Positions 24,563 to 34,240 of a DNA stretch of 64,000 bases are shown piece after piece. How positions within the stretch are numbered: the first letter of the stretch is position 1; each line of letters starts with the position of its first letter. A model generated the notes under the pieces. The model worked only from the letters and a program-made list of their open reading frames with translations, was not told the origin of the DNA and did not search any database. Source of the DNA: an uncultured Paracoccaceae bacterium. Lineage in GTDB: Bacteria > Pseudomonadota > Alphaproteobacteria > Rhodobacterales > Rhodobacteraceae. The stretch spans positions 62,001 to 126,000 of the forward strand of contig CANMKB010000005.1 of NCBI GenBank assembly GCA_947498415.1, given 5' to 3'. Made by a program: the position numbers and the translations under genes.

Positions 24563-25741
24563 TCAGGGGCGTTCAACGCAAACTGCAACACCCATGCCGC
24601 CACCGATGCACAAAGTCGCCAGACCTTTTTTCGCACCGCGGCGTTTCATTTCAAACAGCAAGGTGTTCAAAACACGGCACCCAGAGGCACCAATTGGGTG
24701 GCCGATTGCAATCGCGCCGCCGTTGACGTTTACGATGGATGGATCCCAGCCCATGTCTTTGTTTACTGCGCAAGCCTGTGCTGCAAAAGCTTCGTTGGCT
24801 TCAACGAGATCCAGATCACCAACGGACCAGCCTGCTTTGTCGAGAGCCTTGCGGGATGCGTAAATCGGACCAACGCCCATGACAGATGGGTCAAGGCCGG
24901 CTGTCGCATAAGAGGCGATACGTGCCAAAGGCTCGATGCCACGCTTTTCGGCTTCGTCTGCTGACATGAGAAGCGTTGCCGCTGCGCCATCGTTCAGGCC
25001 AGATGCATTGGCTGCGGTGACCGTCCCACCTTCGCGCATAAAGGCTGGGCGTAGTTTCTGCATACCTGCCATTGTCGCGCCGTGGCGGATGTATTCGTCT
25101 TTATCGACAATAATATCGCCCTTGCGGTTCTTGACCGTGAAAGGGATGACTTCGTCGTCAAACTTGCCGGCTTTCTGAGCCGCTTCGGCTTTGTTCTGTG
25201 AAGCCAGCGCGAATTCGTCCTGCATATCGCGAGAGATTTCCCAGCGCGCTGCGACGTTTTCAGCAGTCTGGCCCATATGGTAGCCGTTAAACGCATCCCA
25301 CAACCCGTCTTTGATCATGGAATCGATGTATTTCATGTCGCCCATCTTCTGACCGGAACGCAGGTGCGCGACATGAGGGGACAATGTCATGTTTTCTTGA
25401 CCTCCCGCCGCGACGATAGAAGCGTCACCCAGCATGATGTGCTGTGCACCCAGTGCAACGGCACGAAGGCCAGATCCACACACTTGGTTAATACCCCAAG
25501 CCGCGCTTTCTTGCGGCAGGCCTGCGTTGATGTGCGCTTGACGTGCAGGGTTTTGGCCTTGGCCAGCTGTCAAAACTTGGCCGAGGATTGTTTCAGAAAC
25601 TTCTGACTTATCGATGCCGGCGCGTTCCACAACAGCTTCTAGTACTGCGGCACCTAGGTCGTGCGCGGGTGTGTTTGCAAAAGAGCCGCTGAAGCTGCCA
25701 ACAGCCGTACGGGCTGCAGAGGCGATCACTACGTTCGTCAT
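24563..25741 (-). CDS. phaA: Acetyl-CoA acetyltransferase PhaA
   Basis: Biosynthetic thiolase that condenses two acetyl-CoA to acetoacetyl-CoA. The length of 392 residues and the catalytic residues are canonical: C88 in [11 protein letters not shown]348 in [10 protein letters not shown] and C378 in CIGGGMGVA. With phaB it makes (R)-3-hydroxybutyryl-CoA, the branch point between PHB storage and the ethylmalonyl-CoA pathway, whose ccr and ecm are at 58-62 kb. A 17-bp symmetric element TTGCCGC-GCT-GCGGCAA lies about 93 bp upstream of the start and resembles a PhaR-type operator. Confidence 0.97.
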   Translation of the reverse strand: MTNVVIASAARTAVGSFSGSFANTPAHDLGAAVLEAVVERAGIDKSEVSETILGQVLTAGQGQNPARQAHINAGLPQESAAWGINQVCGSGLRAVALGAQHIMLGDASIVAAGGQENMTLSPHVAHLRSGQKMGDMKYIDSMIKDGLWDAFNGYHMGQTAENVAARWEISRDMQDEFALASQNKAEAAQKAGKFDDEVIPFTVKNRKGDIIVDKDEYIRHGATMAGMQKLRPAFMREGGTVTAANASGLNDGAAATLLMSADEAEKRGIEPLARIASYATAGLDPSVMGVGPIYASRKALDKAGWSVGDLDLVEANEAFAAQACAVNKDMGWDPSIVNVNGGAIAIGHPIGASGCRVLNTLLFEMKRRGAKKGLATLCIGGGMGVAVCVERP

Positions 25742-25833
25742 TGTCTGATCCTCAAATTACTGACTTGGCCCAAGGAAAATACATATGACGCGATCACTGC
25801 ATCCCCCCGGAATTCAGAGAATCGTTAGCGGAT

Positions 25834-25850
25834 TTGCCGCGCTGCGGCAA
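25834..25850. promoter_or_regulatory. PhaR-type inverted repeat upstream of phaA
   Basis: TTGCCGC-GCT-GCGGCAA: perfect 7-bp arms around 3 bases. The core CCGC-N3-GCGG aligns with CTGC-N3-GCAG sites found before mdh, mcl2, ecm and ccr. The position relative to phaA (start 25741) fits an operator. Regulator identity is inferred. Confidence 0.55.
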
Positions 25851-26053
25851 GAAGAACAGAGCAACTTGTGAAATAAAATTACAAATTCGCCAATTTTATT
25901 GGATTTTTATTTCGCTTAGGGTGCCCTGAAGGTTTAAGTAAACAAAAGGTTCACTTAAAGGGCCGCACAAACGGGGTATGCTTGGATACAATCATTGCGG
26001 GAAAGAAGTCTCATTTCAATAGGAAATATGCGATTTTCTGCGAAGATGACGGC

Positions 26054-26080
26054 TTTGGGGAAACGCAACGGTTCCCCCAA
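26054..26080. terminator. Hairpin after the TlpA-like gene
   Basis: TTTGGGGAA and TTCCCCCAAA form a stem around 8 bases just beyond the stop codon of the minus-strand TlpA-like gene. The U-tract on the minus strand is poor. Confidence 0.45.
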
Positions 26081-26092
26081 ATAATTTAAGCG

Positions 26093-26659
26093 TTACACGT
26101 CATCGGGATCGTCAAAGAGTGCACGGAGCACTGCCTTGGCGCTGTCGCTTGACCAATCCGCGTCACCACGCAATCGCGCGATTTCGTTGCCTTCAGGATC
26201 CAGGATCATTGTTGTTGGCAGGCCGAATACTTTCATGCCCCGCGCCAGCTCTTGCTTGGGGTCGCGATGTTCGGTCAGATTTTCAACCTCAATTTCATTT
26301 AGGAATTTTGAAATCGCGGGTGGCAAGTTGCGACCGGTTGCCATGGTCACAACTTTGAAGTTGTCGCCGCCGAGTTCGGCTTCAAGCTCAGACAGCATTG
26401 GCATCTCGTGGCGACATGGCGCACACCACGTCGCCCAGAAGTTCAACAGGACATATTTGCCCTCGTAGTCTGATAGATGACCTTCGCCGCCGTCTTCATG
26501 TACAAAAGGCGCATTTGACGCATCCTTGGCTTCAGGATGAAACACCAACTTTTTCATGTCACCTTCGCGAAGGGACGCGGCTGTTTCAATATCAGCTGAC
26601 GCAACATTTGCGCTTAGGGCCAAGGCCATATAAAGCACGCTAAACCGTAGTAGACGCAT
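26093..26659 (-). CDS. TlpA-like thiol:disulfide oxidoreductase
   Basis: Exported thioredoxin-fold protein of 188 residues. The signal peptide runs to about residue 22 (SANVASA-D), and the active site WCAPC gives C79 and C82 in [16 protein letters not shown]. The cis-proline region is [10 protein letters not shown]. The TlpA/ResA group reduces periplasmic disulfides, typically for cytochrome c or oxidase assembly. GGAGGA precedes ATG 26659. The start codon is only 21 bp from the divergent argH start, so each promoter must lie within or beyond the neighbouring gene's 5' end. Confidence 0.92.
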   Translation of the reverse strand: MRLLRFSVLYMALALSANVASADIETAASLREGDMKKLVFHPEAKDASNAPFVHEDGGEGHLSDYEGKYVLLNFWATWCAPCRHEMPMLSELEAELGGDNFKVVTMATGRNLPPAISKFLNEIEVENLTEHRDPKQELARGMKVFGLPTTMILDPEGNEIARLRGDADWSSDSAKAVLRALFDDPDDV

Positions 26660-26680
26660 TGTTCCTCCGAAGGGTACGAC

Positions 26681-28072
26681 ATGACAGATAATTCCTCAAA
26701 CCAGATGTGGGGCGGCCGCTTTGCCGCCGGACCGGACGCGATCATGGAAGCAATCAATGCTTCGATCGGGTTCGACCGACGTATGGCGGCACAGGATATC
26801 ACTGGCTCTCGGGCCCACGCAGCCATGTTGGCCAAGGCAGGCATTATTACGGATAAGGATGCCGAAGCGATTAGGGAAGGCCTCCTCACGGTCTTGTCAG
26901 AGATCGAAGGTGGAACGTTCAACTATTCAGCAGCGCTTGAAGACATTCATATGAATGTGGAATCGCGCCTAAAAGAGATCATTGGCGAGCCTGCGGGCCG
27001 TTTGCACACAGGCCGGTCGCGGAACGATCAAGTTGCGACAGACTTTAAACTTTGGGTGCGCGACCAGATGGATGCGGCGATCTCTGGGATCGAAGCCTTG
27101 ATGAAAGCCCTTGTTGCACAGGCCGAAGCCGGCGCTGATTGGGTGATGCCGGGCTTTACGCATTTGCAAACCGCACAGCCTGTCACATGGGGCCACCATA
27201 TGATGGCTTATGTCGAAATGCTGGCGCGTGACCGCAGCCGGTTTGAAGATGCGCGCAAGCGTATGAACGAGTCTCCGCTGGGGGCCGCTGCGCTTGCGGG
27301 CACATCTTTTCCAATTGATCGCGAGATGACTGCGCAGGCATTGGGGTTTGATCGCCCGTCAGCCAACTCTTTGGATGCCGTATCTGATCGTGATTTCGCG
27401 CTCGACTTCCTATCCGCAGCGTCGATCTGCGCGATCCACCTTAGCCGTTTGTCCGAAGAGCTGGTGATTTGGTCATCTGCACAGTTTCGTTTTGTTACCC
27501 TGTCTGACCGGTTCTCAACCGGTAGCTCGATCATGCCACAAAAGAAAAACCCAGACGCGGCTGAACTGATCCGTGCCAAAATCGGGCGGATCTTTGGCGC
27601 GAACACCGCGCTGACGATTGTAATGAAGGGGCTGCCGCTGGCCTATTCCAAGGACATGCAGGAAGACAAAGAGCAAACCTTTGATGCCGCTGATAGCCTG
27701 ATGCTGGCTTTGGCTGCGATGGAAGGCATGGTCAAAGACATGACCGGGAACCGCGAAAGCCTTGAGGCCGCAGCGGGCAGCGGGTTCTCTACCGCAACCG
27801 ATTTGGCCGATTGGCTGGTGCGAGCGCTGAATATGCCGTTCCGTGATGCGCACCACGTCACCGGTTCATTGGTGGCGATGGCGGAATCTCGCGGTTGCGA
27901 TTTGCCGGATCTGTCGCTTGCAGATATGCAAACGGTACACGAACACATCACCGAAGACGTCATGGGCGTATTGGGTGTGCACAATTCAGTGGCCTCTCGC
28001 GTGTCTTACGGCGGAACAGCGCCAAGTCAGGTGCGTGCACAGGTCGCCCGGTGGAAGGACCTATTAGGATGA
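26681..28072 (+). CDS. argH: Argininosuccinate lyase
   Basis: Splits argininosuccinate to arginine and fumarate, the last step of arginine synthesis. 463 residues, fumarase/aspartase superfamily, with the signature loop [16 protein letters not shown] carrying the catalytic serine (S283) and the [17 protein letters not shown] substrate loop. The start [14 protein letters not shown] is standard for the family, although the preceding Shine-Dalgarno is weak. It overlaps the small lipoprotein gene by ATGA and thus heads an argH-lipoprotein-lysA unit. Confidence 0.97.
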   Translation: MTDNSSNQMWGGRFAAGPDAIMEAINASIGFDRRMAAQDITGSRAHAAMLAKAGIITDKDAEAIREGLLTVLSEIEGGTFNYSAALEDIHMNVESRLKEIIGEPAGRLHTGRSRNDQVATDFKLWVRDQMDAAISGIEALMKALVAQAEAGADWVMPGFTHLQTAQPVTWGHHMMAYVEMLARDRSRFEDARKRMNESPLGAAALAGTSFPIDREMTAQALGFDRPSANSLDAVSDRDFALDFLSAASICAIHLSRLSEELVIWSSAQFRFVTLSDRFSTGSSIMPQKKNPDAAELIRAKIGRIFGANTALTIVMKGLPLAYSKDMQEDKEQTFDAADSLMLALAAMEGMVKDMTGNRESLEAAAGSGFSTATDLADWLVRALNMPFRDAHHVTGSLVAMAESRGCDLPDLSLADMQTVHEHITEDVMGVLGVHNSVASRVSYGGTAPSQVRAQVARWKDLLG

Positions 28073-28242
28073 AACCACTCGCAGCATTTCTTGCTCTGGT
28101 GATTTTGGCAGGATGCGGCGCTGATGGTGCGCCGATCCGCCCAAAAGCGAATGTTGGTGTCGGCATTGGGCCAAATGGTCTGACCACATCAGCTCGTGTT
28201 GGCGCCAATAAGGGCCCTGTCTCCGTCAGTGTTGGCTTGTAG
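28069..28242 (+). CDS. lptM: Small LptM-like lipoprotein
   Basis: 57-residue lipoprotein with lipobox ILAGC, so C16 is the lipidated residue. Right after it comes [12 protein letters not shown], the Cys-Gly-x-x-Gly-x-Pro pattern of the LptM/YifL family that in E. coli helps the outer-membrane LPS translocon LptD mature. The rest is a short Gly/Val-rich tail ([17 protein letters not shown]). Position just before lysA recalls the E. coli yifL-dapF neighbourhood. It overlaps argH by ATGA. The family call rests on a short motif and context. Confidence 0.7.
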   Translation: MKPLAAFLALVILAGCGADGAPIRPKANVGVGIGPNGLTTSARVGANKGPVSVSVGL

Positions 28243-28337
28243 ACACCAAATTTAGGCGTATCACGCGCCTGTTTGATTGCACTGGACAGCCGGAATGCCT
28301 AAGAGATGGCAAGTTTAATCTCGTTAGGTGGCTGTCC

Positions 28338-29603
28338 ATGGATCACTTTCTTTATCGCGATGGCACATTGTTTGCCGAAGATGTCCCTGTGGCTGAAATT
28401 GCCGCTCAGGTGGGCACCCCGTTCTATTGCTATTCCACTGCAACATTTGAACGTCACTTCCGCCTGTTTGATGAGGCTTTGGAAGGGACAGATCACCTTG
28501 TGTGCTATGCGATGAAAGCGGCAAGCAATCAGGCCATTCTAAAAACGCTTGCCGCGCTGGGCGCTGGTATGGATGTTGTGTCTGGCGGTGAATATGCACG
28601 CGCTAAAGCAGCAGGTGTGCCGGGTGATCGGATTGTCTTTTCCGGTGTTGGTAAAACCTGCGAAGAAATTCATGCAGCTTTGACCGGTGGAATCCGTCAG
28701 TTCAACGTGGAATCAGAGCCTGAAATGGCAGCGATCAACCAAGTTGCCCTAGAGCTCGGCGTCAAAGCACCGATCACCATTCGTGTGAACCCAGATGTAG
28801 ACGCAAAAACCCACGCCAAGATTGCGACGGGCAAGTCTGAAAACAAATTCGGTATTCCAATCAGCCGTGCCCGCGAAGTTTATGCGCATGCCGCAAGCCT
28901 GTCTGGCCTTGATGTGATTGGGATCGATGTTCACATCGGAAGTCAGCTGACACAACTTGAACCATTCCGCCTGGCCTACGAAAAAGTAGCTGAGCTGACA
29001 GAAACCCTTCGGGCTGACGGTCACAACATTCGTCGTCTCGATCTAGGGGGCGGTCTTGGCATTCCTTACGAGCGTTCAAACGAAGCGCCACCATTGCCCG
29101 TGGAATATGGTGCGATGGTTAAAGAGACGCTCGGCCACTTGGGCTGTGAGCTTGAGATCGAGCCAGGGCGTTTGATTGCCGGCAACGCGGGCATCATGGT
29201 CAGCAAGGTGATCTATGTCAAAGAAGGCGAAGATCGTCAGTTCATGATTATTGATGGCGCGATGAATGATCTGATCCGCCCCGCTATGTACGAAGCACAT
29301 CATGACATTATTCCGGTTGTCGAGGCCGCTCCGGGTGAAGAGCCTGCAACCTATGACATCGTTGGCCCAGTCTGCGAGTCAGGTGACACCTTTGCCAAAG
29401 GCCGTACAATGTCTGAGGTCAAAGCGGATGATCTGGTGGCCTTTCGGTCAGCCGGTGCTTATGGCGCGGTCATGGCAAGTGAATACAACAGCCGCCCGCT
29501 GATCCCCGAAGTTTTGGTGAAAGACGATCAATTTGCGGTTATCCGCCCACGTCCGACCTTTGAAGAAATGATAAATCGCGATACCATTCCAGAGTGGCTC
29601 TAG
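28338..29603 (+). CDS. lysA: Diaminopimelate decarboxylase
   Basis: PLP enzyme that decarboxylates meso-diaminopimelate to L-lysine. 421 residues, fold III alanine-racemase-like barrel: the Schiff-base lysine is K60 in YAMKAASNQ, the glycine-rich phosphate loop is LDLGGGLGIPY, and the C-terminal domain carries GPVCESGDTFAKGR with the substrate-binding cysteine. A 95-bp gap separates it from the lipoprotein gene. It probably belongs to the argH unit. Confidence 0.97.
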   Translation: MDHFLYRDGTLFAEDVPVAEIAAQVGTPFYCYSTATFERHFRLFDEALEGTDHLVCYAMKAASNQAILKTLAALGAGMDVVSGGEYARAKAAGVPGDRIVFSGVGKTCEEIHAALTGGIRQFNVESEPEMAAINQVALELGVKAPITIRVNPDVDAKTHAKIATGKSENKFGIPISRAREVYAHAASLSGLDVIGIDVHIGSQLTQLEPFRLAYEKVAELTETLRADGHNIRRLDLGGGLGIPYERSNEAPPLPVEYGAMVKETLGHLGCELEIEPGRLIAGNAGIMVSKVIYVKEGEDRQFMIIDGAMNDLIRPAMYEAHHDIIPVVEAAPGEEPATYDIVGPVCESGDTFAKGRTMSEVKADDLVAFRSAGAYGAVMASEYNSRPLIPEVLVKDDQFAVIRPRPTFEEMINRDTIPEWL

Positions 29604-29639
29604 GGTAATTCCGCCCATGGCCATTGAAATGGGAGCGTT

Positions 29640-32237
29640 GTGGCGTCTTCTGACCAGCCAAACACGGTTCTAAACAAGCTTTCCTGGGTCCTCGCGCTGA
29701 CACGCGTGGGCCTTCTGGCAGAGCAATTGATTCGTGCGTTCTGGCCAACCTGGTCGATTATCTTTGTGGTCGCGGCCGCTTTGATGATGGGGCTGCAGGA
29801 TAGTCTATCCGTAGAAATGGTCTGGGTTTTAGGGCTAGCAGCCCTTGTATCGACCCTGTGGTTTACTTGGCGCGGAACACGTCGCGTGAAATGGCCCACG
29901 CGCGATCAGGCTTTGATCCGACTGGATGAAACACTACCAGGGCGACCTCTTCGTTCACTTACAGATACGCCCGCAATGGGTAAGCAGGATGCTGCGACGC
30001 AGGCGATTTGGCGGGCGCATCAGTCACGAATGGCTGCCGCTGCACAAGATGCTCGGCCCCCTAAACCAGATTTACGTGTGGCTCGACTTGATCCCTTTGG
30101 GCTTCGCTTTGTGGCCGTCCTATTTTTGGCGGTATCTCTGATCTTTGGCAGCGTGTCCCGCATGGAAAGTGTGACTGCGATGGCACCTGCAGGCGCGGCC
30201 CCCACCATTGCGGTTGCATCTTGGGAGGGGTGGATAGAGCCGCCTCGCTATACCAGCCTGCCCACCATATACCTGAATGATCAGCCCCAAGGCGTGTTGC
30301 TGGTGCCAGAAAACAGCCGTGTCATTCTGCGTCTATACGGAGAAGTCGGTGCGCTGACGGTGTTTGAAAGCGTTTCTACGCGTGTCGAAGATATCCCAAG
30401 TGCCGCAGATTCTGAGCAAGAGTTTTTACTTAAATCAGATGGTGAAATTCGCATCGATGGCCCGGGTGGGAGCAGTTGGCAAGTGTCGCTGATCAAAGAT
30501 CAGCCGCCCGTTCTATCAAATGTTGGTCCTGCCACGACATCGGGGCGCGGCGAATTCAGCCTGCCTTTCACTGCGCAGGACGATTATGAGATTGTGGACG
30601 GCTCGGCGATCCTTTCTTTGGATATGACCTCTGTTTCCAGGCAGCACGGTTTGACCGTCCAACCCGAAACGCGTGATGCAATTGAAATGGCTTTGCCACT
30701 GCCTATTTCGGGTGATCGTTCAAACTTCGAAGAAACGCTGATCGAGGATTTCTCAGATCACGTCTGGGCGCATTTGCCGGTTATTGTCACGCTGCGGGCC
30801 GTCGATGCTGCTGGACAAGACAGCGCAGCTGTATCAATTTCAATTCCGCTTCCGGCCCGTCGTTTCTTTGATCCACTTGCCAATGCCCTCGTCGAGCAAC
30901 GTCGAGATCTGCTGTGGTCCCGTGAAAATGCCCGGCGTGTGGGGCAGATACTGCGGGCGGTGTCACACAAACCTGATGAAAGCCTGTTCACCAAAGAAAC
31001 GGATTATCTGCGTTTGCGCATGATCCTTCGTCGACTTGAGCGCCAGACTGAGAGTGGCCTTTCAATTGAGGCACGTGACGAAATCGCCCAAGATTTATGG
31101 GAGCTTGCCCTTGCCATCGAAGAGGGTGATCTAAGCGACGCGCTGGCGCGGATGGAACGGGCTCAGGAGCGCCTTGCCGAAGCAATGAAAAACGGCGCCT
31201 CTGACGAAGAAATTGCCCACCTTATGCAAGAGCTGCGTGAGGCAACACAAGATTATCTACGCCAACTCGCACAGCAAAGCCCGCCCAATGGTCAATCAGA
31301 TCAACAGCGTCAGCAAGCTGAAAACAGCATGGAGCTGACCCAAGACGACCTGCAGCGCATGATGGACCGTATCCAAGAGCTCATGGAGCAGGGGCGCATG
31401 GCAGAGGCGCAGCAGGCGCTGCGTGAGCTGCAAGAACTACTAGAGAACATGCAGGTCGCACAAGGCGGCGAAGGCCAACAATCTGCGGGTGAGCAAGCAC
31501 TAGACGAGCTGGGCGAAACCCTTCGGGAACAACAAGGGCTTTCTGATCAGGCCTTTCGACAACTGCAAGAGCAATTCAACCCTGGTGCCCAAGCGGGGCA
31601 GTCCCAGCAAAACGAAGGCTTTAGCGGTGGGCAGGGCCGTGGTGAATCTCATGAAGGATCAGAAGGCCAGGGGCAGGGGCAAGGCGAAGGACAATCGCAG
31701 GGTCGTCCGGGTTCAGATGGTCAAGATGGGCAAACGGGCCAAAGCTTGGGTGATGACCTTGCCGGTCGGCAACAAGCCTTGCGCAATGAACTGAACCGCC
31801 AAATGCAAAACCTGCCGGGGGTTGGTTCTCCCGAAGGGGACGCCGCCCGAGAGTCACTTGGTCGTGCCGGTGAGGCGATGGATGGCGCCGAGCAGGCGCT
31901 GCGTAATGATGATTTGGCGGAGGCCATCGATCAGCAAGCCGAGGCGATGGAAGCCCTGCGTGAAGGGATGCGTAATCTAGGTGACGCACTTGCGCAGAAC
32001 CAACAAAACGGTGGGCAAGAAGGTCAGGCGGAAAACCAGGCTGGGCAAGCCCAAGATCCGCTTGGCCGAGCCCCCGGAAATCAAGGGCTTGCGGGGACTG
32101 ACGAAGGATTGCTTCAGGGCGAAGATGTGTACCGTCGGGCCCGTGATTTGCTGGACGAAATCCGCAAACGTTCCGGGGACACTTCACGACCAGAGCAAGA
32201 GCGCAATTACCTGCGCCGCTTGCTGGATCGTTTCTAG
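29640..32237 (+). CDS. DUF4175 / TIGR02302 family large membrane protein
   Basis: Protein of 865 residues typical of alphaproteobacteria and of unknown role. N-terminal membrane region with two close helices (about 35-80) and a third (about 150-170), a periplasmic-type beta domain, then a long helical part (about 440-650) with QELMEQGRMAEAQQALRELQ and related coiled-coil stretches. Next comes a Gln/Gly-rich low-complexity segment (about 660-705, EGQGQGQGEGQSQGRPG) and a last helical domain ending in LRRLLDRF. The GTG start at 29640 follows GGGAG. It sits 36 bp after lysA and may be co-transcribed. Confidence 0.88.
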   Translation: MASSDQPNTVLNKLSWVLALTRVGLLAEQLIRAFWPTWSIIFVVAAALMMGLQDSLSVEMVWVLGLAALVSTLWFTWRGTRRVKWPTRDQALIRLDETLPGRPLRSLTDTPAMGKQDAATQAIWRAHQSRMAAAAQDARPPKPDLRVARLDPFGLRFVAVLFLAVSLIFGSVSRMESVTAMAPAGAAPTIAVASWEGWIEPPRYTSLPTIYLNDQPQGVLLVPENSRVILRLYGEVGALTVFESVSTRVEDIPSAADSEQEFLLKSDGEIRIDGPGGSSWQVSLIKDQPPVLSNVGPATTSGRGEFSLPFTAQDDYEIVDGSAILSLDMTSVSRQHGLTVQPETRDAIEMALPLPISGDRSNFEETLIEDFSDHVWAHLPVIVTLRAVDAAGQDSAAVSISIPLPARRFFDPLANALVEQRRDLLWSRENARRVGQILRAVSHKPDESLFTKETDYLRLRMILRRLERQTESGLSIEARDEIAQDLWELALAIEEGDLSDALARMERAQERLAEAMKNGASDEEIAHLMQELREATQDYLRQLAQQSPPNGQSDQQRQQAENSMELTQDDLQRMMDRIQELMEQGRMAEAQQALRELQELLENMQVAQGGEGQQSAGEQALDELGETLREQQGLSDQAFRQLQEQFNPGAQAGQSQQNEGFSGGQGRGESHEGSEGQGQGQGEGQSQGRPGSDGQDGQTGQSLGDDLAGRQQALRNELNRQMQNLPGVGSPEGDAARESLGRAGEAMDGAEQALRNDDLAEAIDQQAEAMEALREGMRNLGDALAQNQQNGGQEGQAENQAGQAQDPLGRAPGNQGLAGTDEGLLQGEDVYRRARDLLDEIRKRSGDTSRPEQERNYLRRLLDRF

Positions 32238-32245
32238 ATTAGAAT

Positions 32246-33418
32246 TTAGTTGGTCTCTGTTTCGCCAGCAGTCTCGGATGAGGCTGCTGTCATGCCATCA
32301 AGCCACAGCATCAGGCGAGTCATTTGCTGATCAAGCGCCAGACGCCCTTTGTCGACCGTGCCCACATAGGCAGAGACATATGGCTGCGCTGCCGGCACCG
32401 ACGCACTGACGGCATCAGGCTTGCTGTAAACATATGCCCCGACTGCAATCACCAAAATCGCCAGCGCAAAGCCAATGCGACTTCCGCCAGAACGGCGCTG
32501 AGCCAGCGTTGGGCGACCATCAGGCAACTCTTCAGGTTGACGGTCTTCGGTTGAACGCAATGTCGAGTTAATTTCTTCGATATCAGGCAGTAAATCACGA
32601 CGTGAGTTGCTGGGCGGTGGCGGCGGTGGGTTATCAACTTCTTCTATTGATTTGCCACGCAAACGCGCCATGCGTTCTCTGGATTGTTTGACGCGACGCG
32701 CCGAGTCATCAAGCGGCTCTTCCAGTCCAAGGTCAGTCTGTGTCTCAATCAGCGTGGATTCGGCCGCGCGGCGCTCAGCCTCAAGCTGGGCTTCTTCACG
32801 CAACACTTCAGTCACCGCTGGGTCAAGTTCGCGTCTTGCGCGTTCAGGATGATGTTCCTCAACAGTCTCTACATCGACGACCTCGGGCTCGATCAGATCG
32901 TCATCTTCAAGCGTGTCTTCATGAGAGACATCATTGTCGAGCCAAGTGTTGAGCTCTTTTTCCAGCTCTGGTGTCTCGTCTGGTTTGGCGTTCTGATCCG
33001 GAAGTGTCCGGCGCACCGCTTCTTTAACCGCGGCTGCCAAAGCCTCTTCAGACGCATCTGCCGCCATGGAAACAATGCGGCCATGCTCGAGCGAAGGCTC
33101 ATCTTCGATGACATCTTTTTCCGGCTCGACCAGTGGTTCTTCTTCTGGTGTGTTTACTTCATGTGACGGATCACTCTCTGCAACGGGTGCGTCATCTGCG
33201 CCCTCGTTATCTGGAGTAAGATCGTTCGGAGCGCTTTCAGCAGTAACCCATTCTGGGTCGCGTTCCACATCTGTTGCGGTCGCGTCTTGCGGGTCTTCGG
33301 CTGGCGCCTGAAACCACGTATTGCCGCAGCTCGAACACTGCACATCCCGACCTTCCGGTGGAATCACATCATCTGGCACTTCGTACTGTGCGTCACAATT
33401 CGGGCAGATCAGCCGCAT
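32246..33418 (-). CDS. MJ0042-type zinc-ribbon membrane protein
   Basis: 390 residues. The first 35 residues are a zinc ribbon with two Cys pairs, CPNCDAQY and CSSCGNTWF (MJ0042 family), followed by a very acidic, low-complexity linker of about 250 residues, a Pro-rich patch (NPPPPPPSN) and a single membrane helix near the C-terminus (about 325-345, IGFALAILVIAVGAYVYS). Start at ATG 33418 because the ribbon begins immediately and GAGGG lies upstream; the frame is open to 33454. It is divergent from ftsE, a neighbourhood common in alphaproteobacteria, but a role in division is not shown. Confidence 0.88.
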   Translation of the reverse strand: MRLICPNCDAQYEVPDDVIPPEGRDVQCSSCGNTWFQAPAEDPQDATATDVERDPEWVTAESAPNDLTPDNEGADDAPVAESDPSHEVNTPEEEPLVEPEKDVIEDEPSLEHGRIVSMAADASEEALAAAVKEAVRRTLPDQNAKPDETPELEKELNTWLDNDVSHEDTLEDDDLIEPEVVDVETVEEHHPERARRELDPAVTEVLREEAQLEAERRAAESTLIETQTDLGLEEPLDDSARRVKQSRERMARLRGKSIEEVDNPPPPPPSNSRRDLLPDIEEINSTLRSTEDRQPEELPDGRPTLAQRRSGGSRIGFALAILVIAVGAYVYSKPDAVSASVPAAQPYVSAYVGTVDKGRLALDQQMTRLMLWLDGMTAASSETAGETETN

Positions 33419-33562
33419 AGCACCCTCAAACTTAGTTCCCGTTACACACATCATACTACATATTGTGTATCAAGAGCATAGGAAAGTGCAAAGCTTGCTC
33501 TCTGCGCATTGCAACCGTGTCGATGCTGCGGCACAACAGGTCAAACGTTGACGAGGCTTGTT

Positions 33563-34240
33563 GTGATTGAGTTAGATAACATTGCTTATAGCTATGGTGG
33601 GGGCGAGCTTTTAAGTGACATCACTCTGTCATTGCAGCCCGGAAGTTTTTACTTTTTAACCGGCCCATCGGGTGCCGGAAAAACCACATTCATGAAACTG
33701 TGCTATGGCGCACTTACGCCCACTGCGGGTTCCGCCCGTTTGTTTGGGCAGGATGTGCGAAAGATGACGCGTGTTGATCAAGCAAACACACGACGCCGAA
33801 TTGGTGTTGTGCACCAAGACTGTCAGTTCCTTGACCATCTGCCCCTTAACGAAAATGTAGCCCTACCTTTAACGGTTTCAGGGAAAGATAACCTCGAACA
33901 AGTCTCCAATCTGAAAGAGTTGCTTGCTTGGGTTGGTCTTAAGAACCGTGCGCTTGCGCTACCACCTGAATTGTCCGGCGGTGAACGTCAACGTGCCGCC
34001 TTGGCCCGTGCTGTTATCATGTCGCCCGATGTGGTGCTGGCGGATGAGCCAACCGGGAACGTCGATTGGGAAATGTCGCAGCGCCTGCTGCAGTTGCTGA
34101 TCGAGCTCAACAAGATGGGTAAAACCGTTTTGATTGCTACTCATGACATGAATTTGATCCGCACCGCCAAGTCCAAGGTGCAGGCGCGAGTTCTGCGTAT
34201 TGCAAATCGGCGCGTCCAACTTGCGGGGGCGGACTTGTGA
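33563..34240 (+). CDS. ftsE: Cell-division ATP-binding protein FtsE
   Basis: ATPase of the FtsEX complex, which couples the divisome to septal peptidoglycan hydrolases. 225 residues: Walker A GPSGAGKTT (34-42), Q-loop HQDCQFLDHLP, signature LSGGERQRAALARA, Walker B VVLADEPTGNVD and a switch His in LIATHDMN. The GTG start at 33563 follows GACGAGG; longer in-frame options add residues absent from the family. It overlaps ftsX by GTGA and is divergent from the zinc-ribbon gene. Confidence 0.93.
   Translation: MIELDNIAYSYGGGELLSDITLSLQPGSFYFLTGPSGAGKTTFMKLCYGALTPTAGSARLFGQDVRKMTRVDQANTRRRIGVVHQDCQFLDHLPLNENVALPLTVSGKDNLEQVSNLKELLAWVGLKNRALALPPELSGGERQRAALARAVIMSPDVVLADEPTGNVDWEMSQRLLQLLIELNKMGKTVLIATHDMNLIRTAKSKVQARVLRIANRRVQLAGADL

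Larger units (their letters stand above)
25742..26092. other. 351-bp intergenic region upstream of phaA
   Basis: No credible gene. It contains the TTGCCGC-GCT-GCGGCAA element (25834-25850), an AT-rich tract, an inverted repeat TTTAAGT-N13-ACTTAAA (25933-25959) and a hairpin near the tlpA-like gene end (26054-26080). It presumably holds the phaA promoter. Confidence 0.7.
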
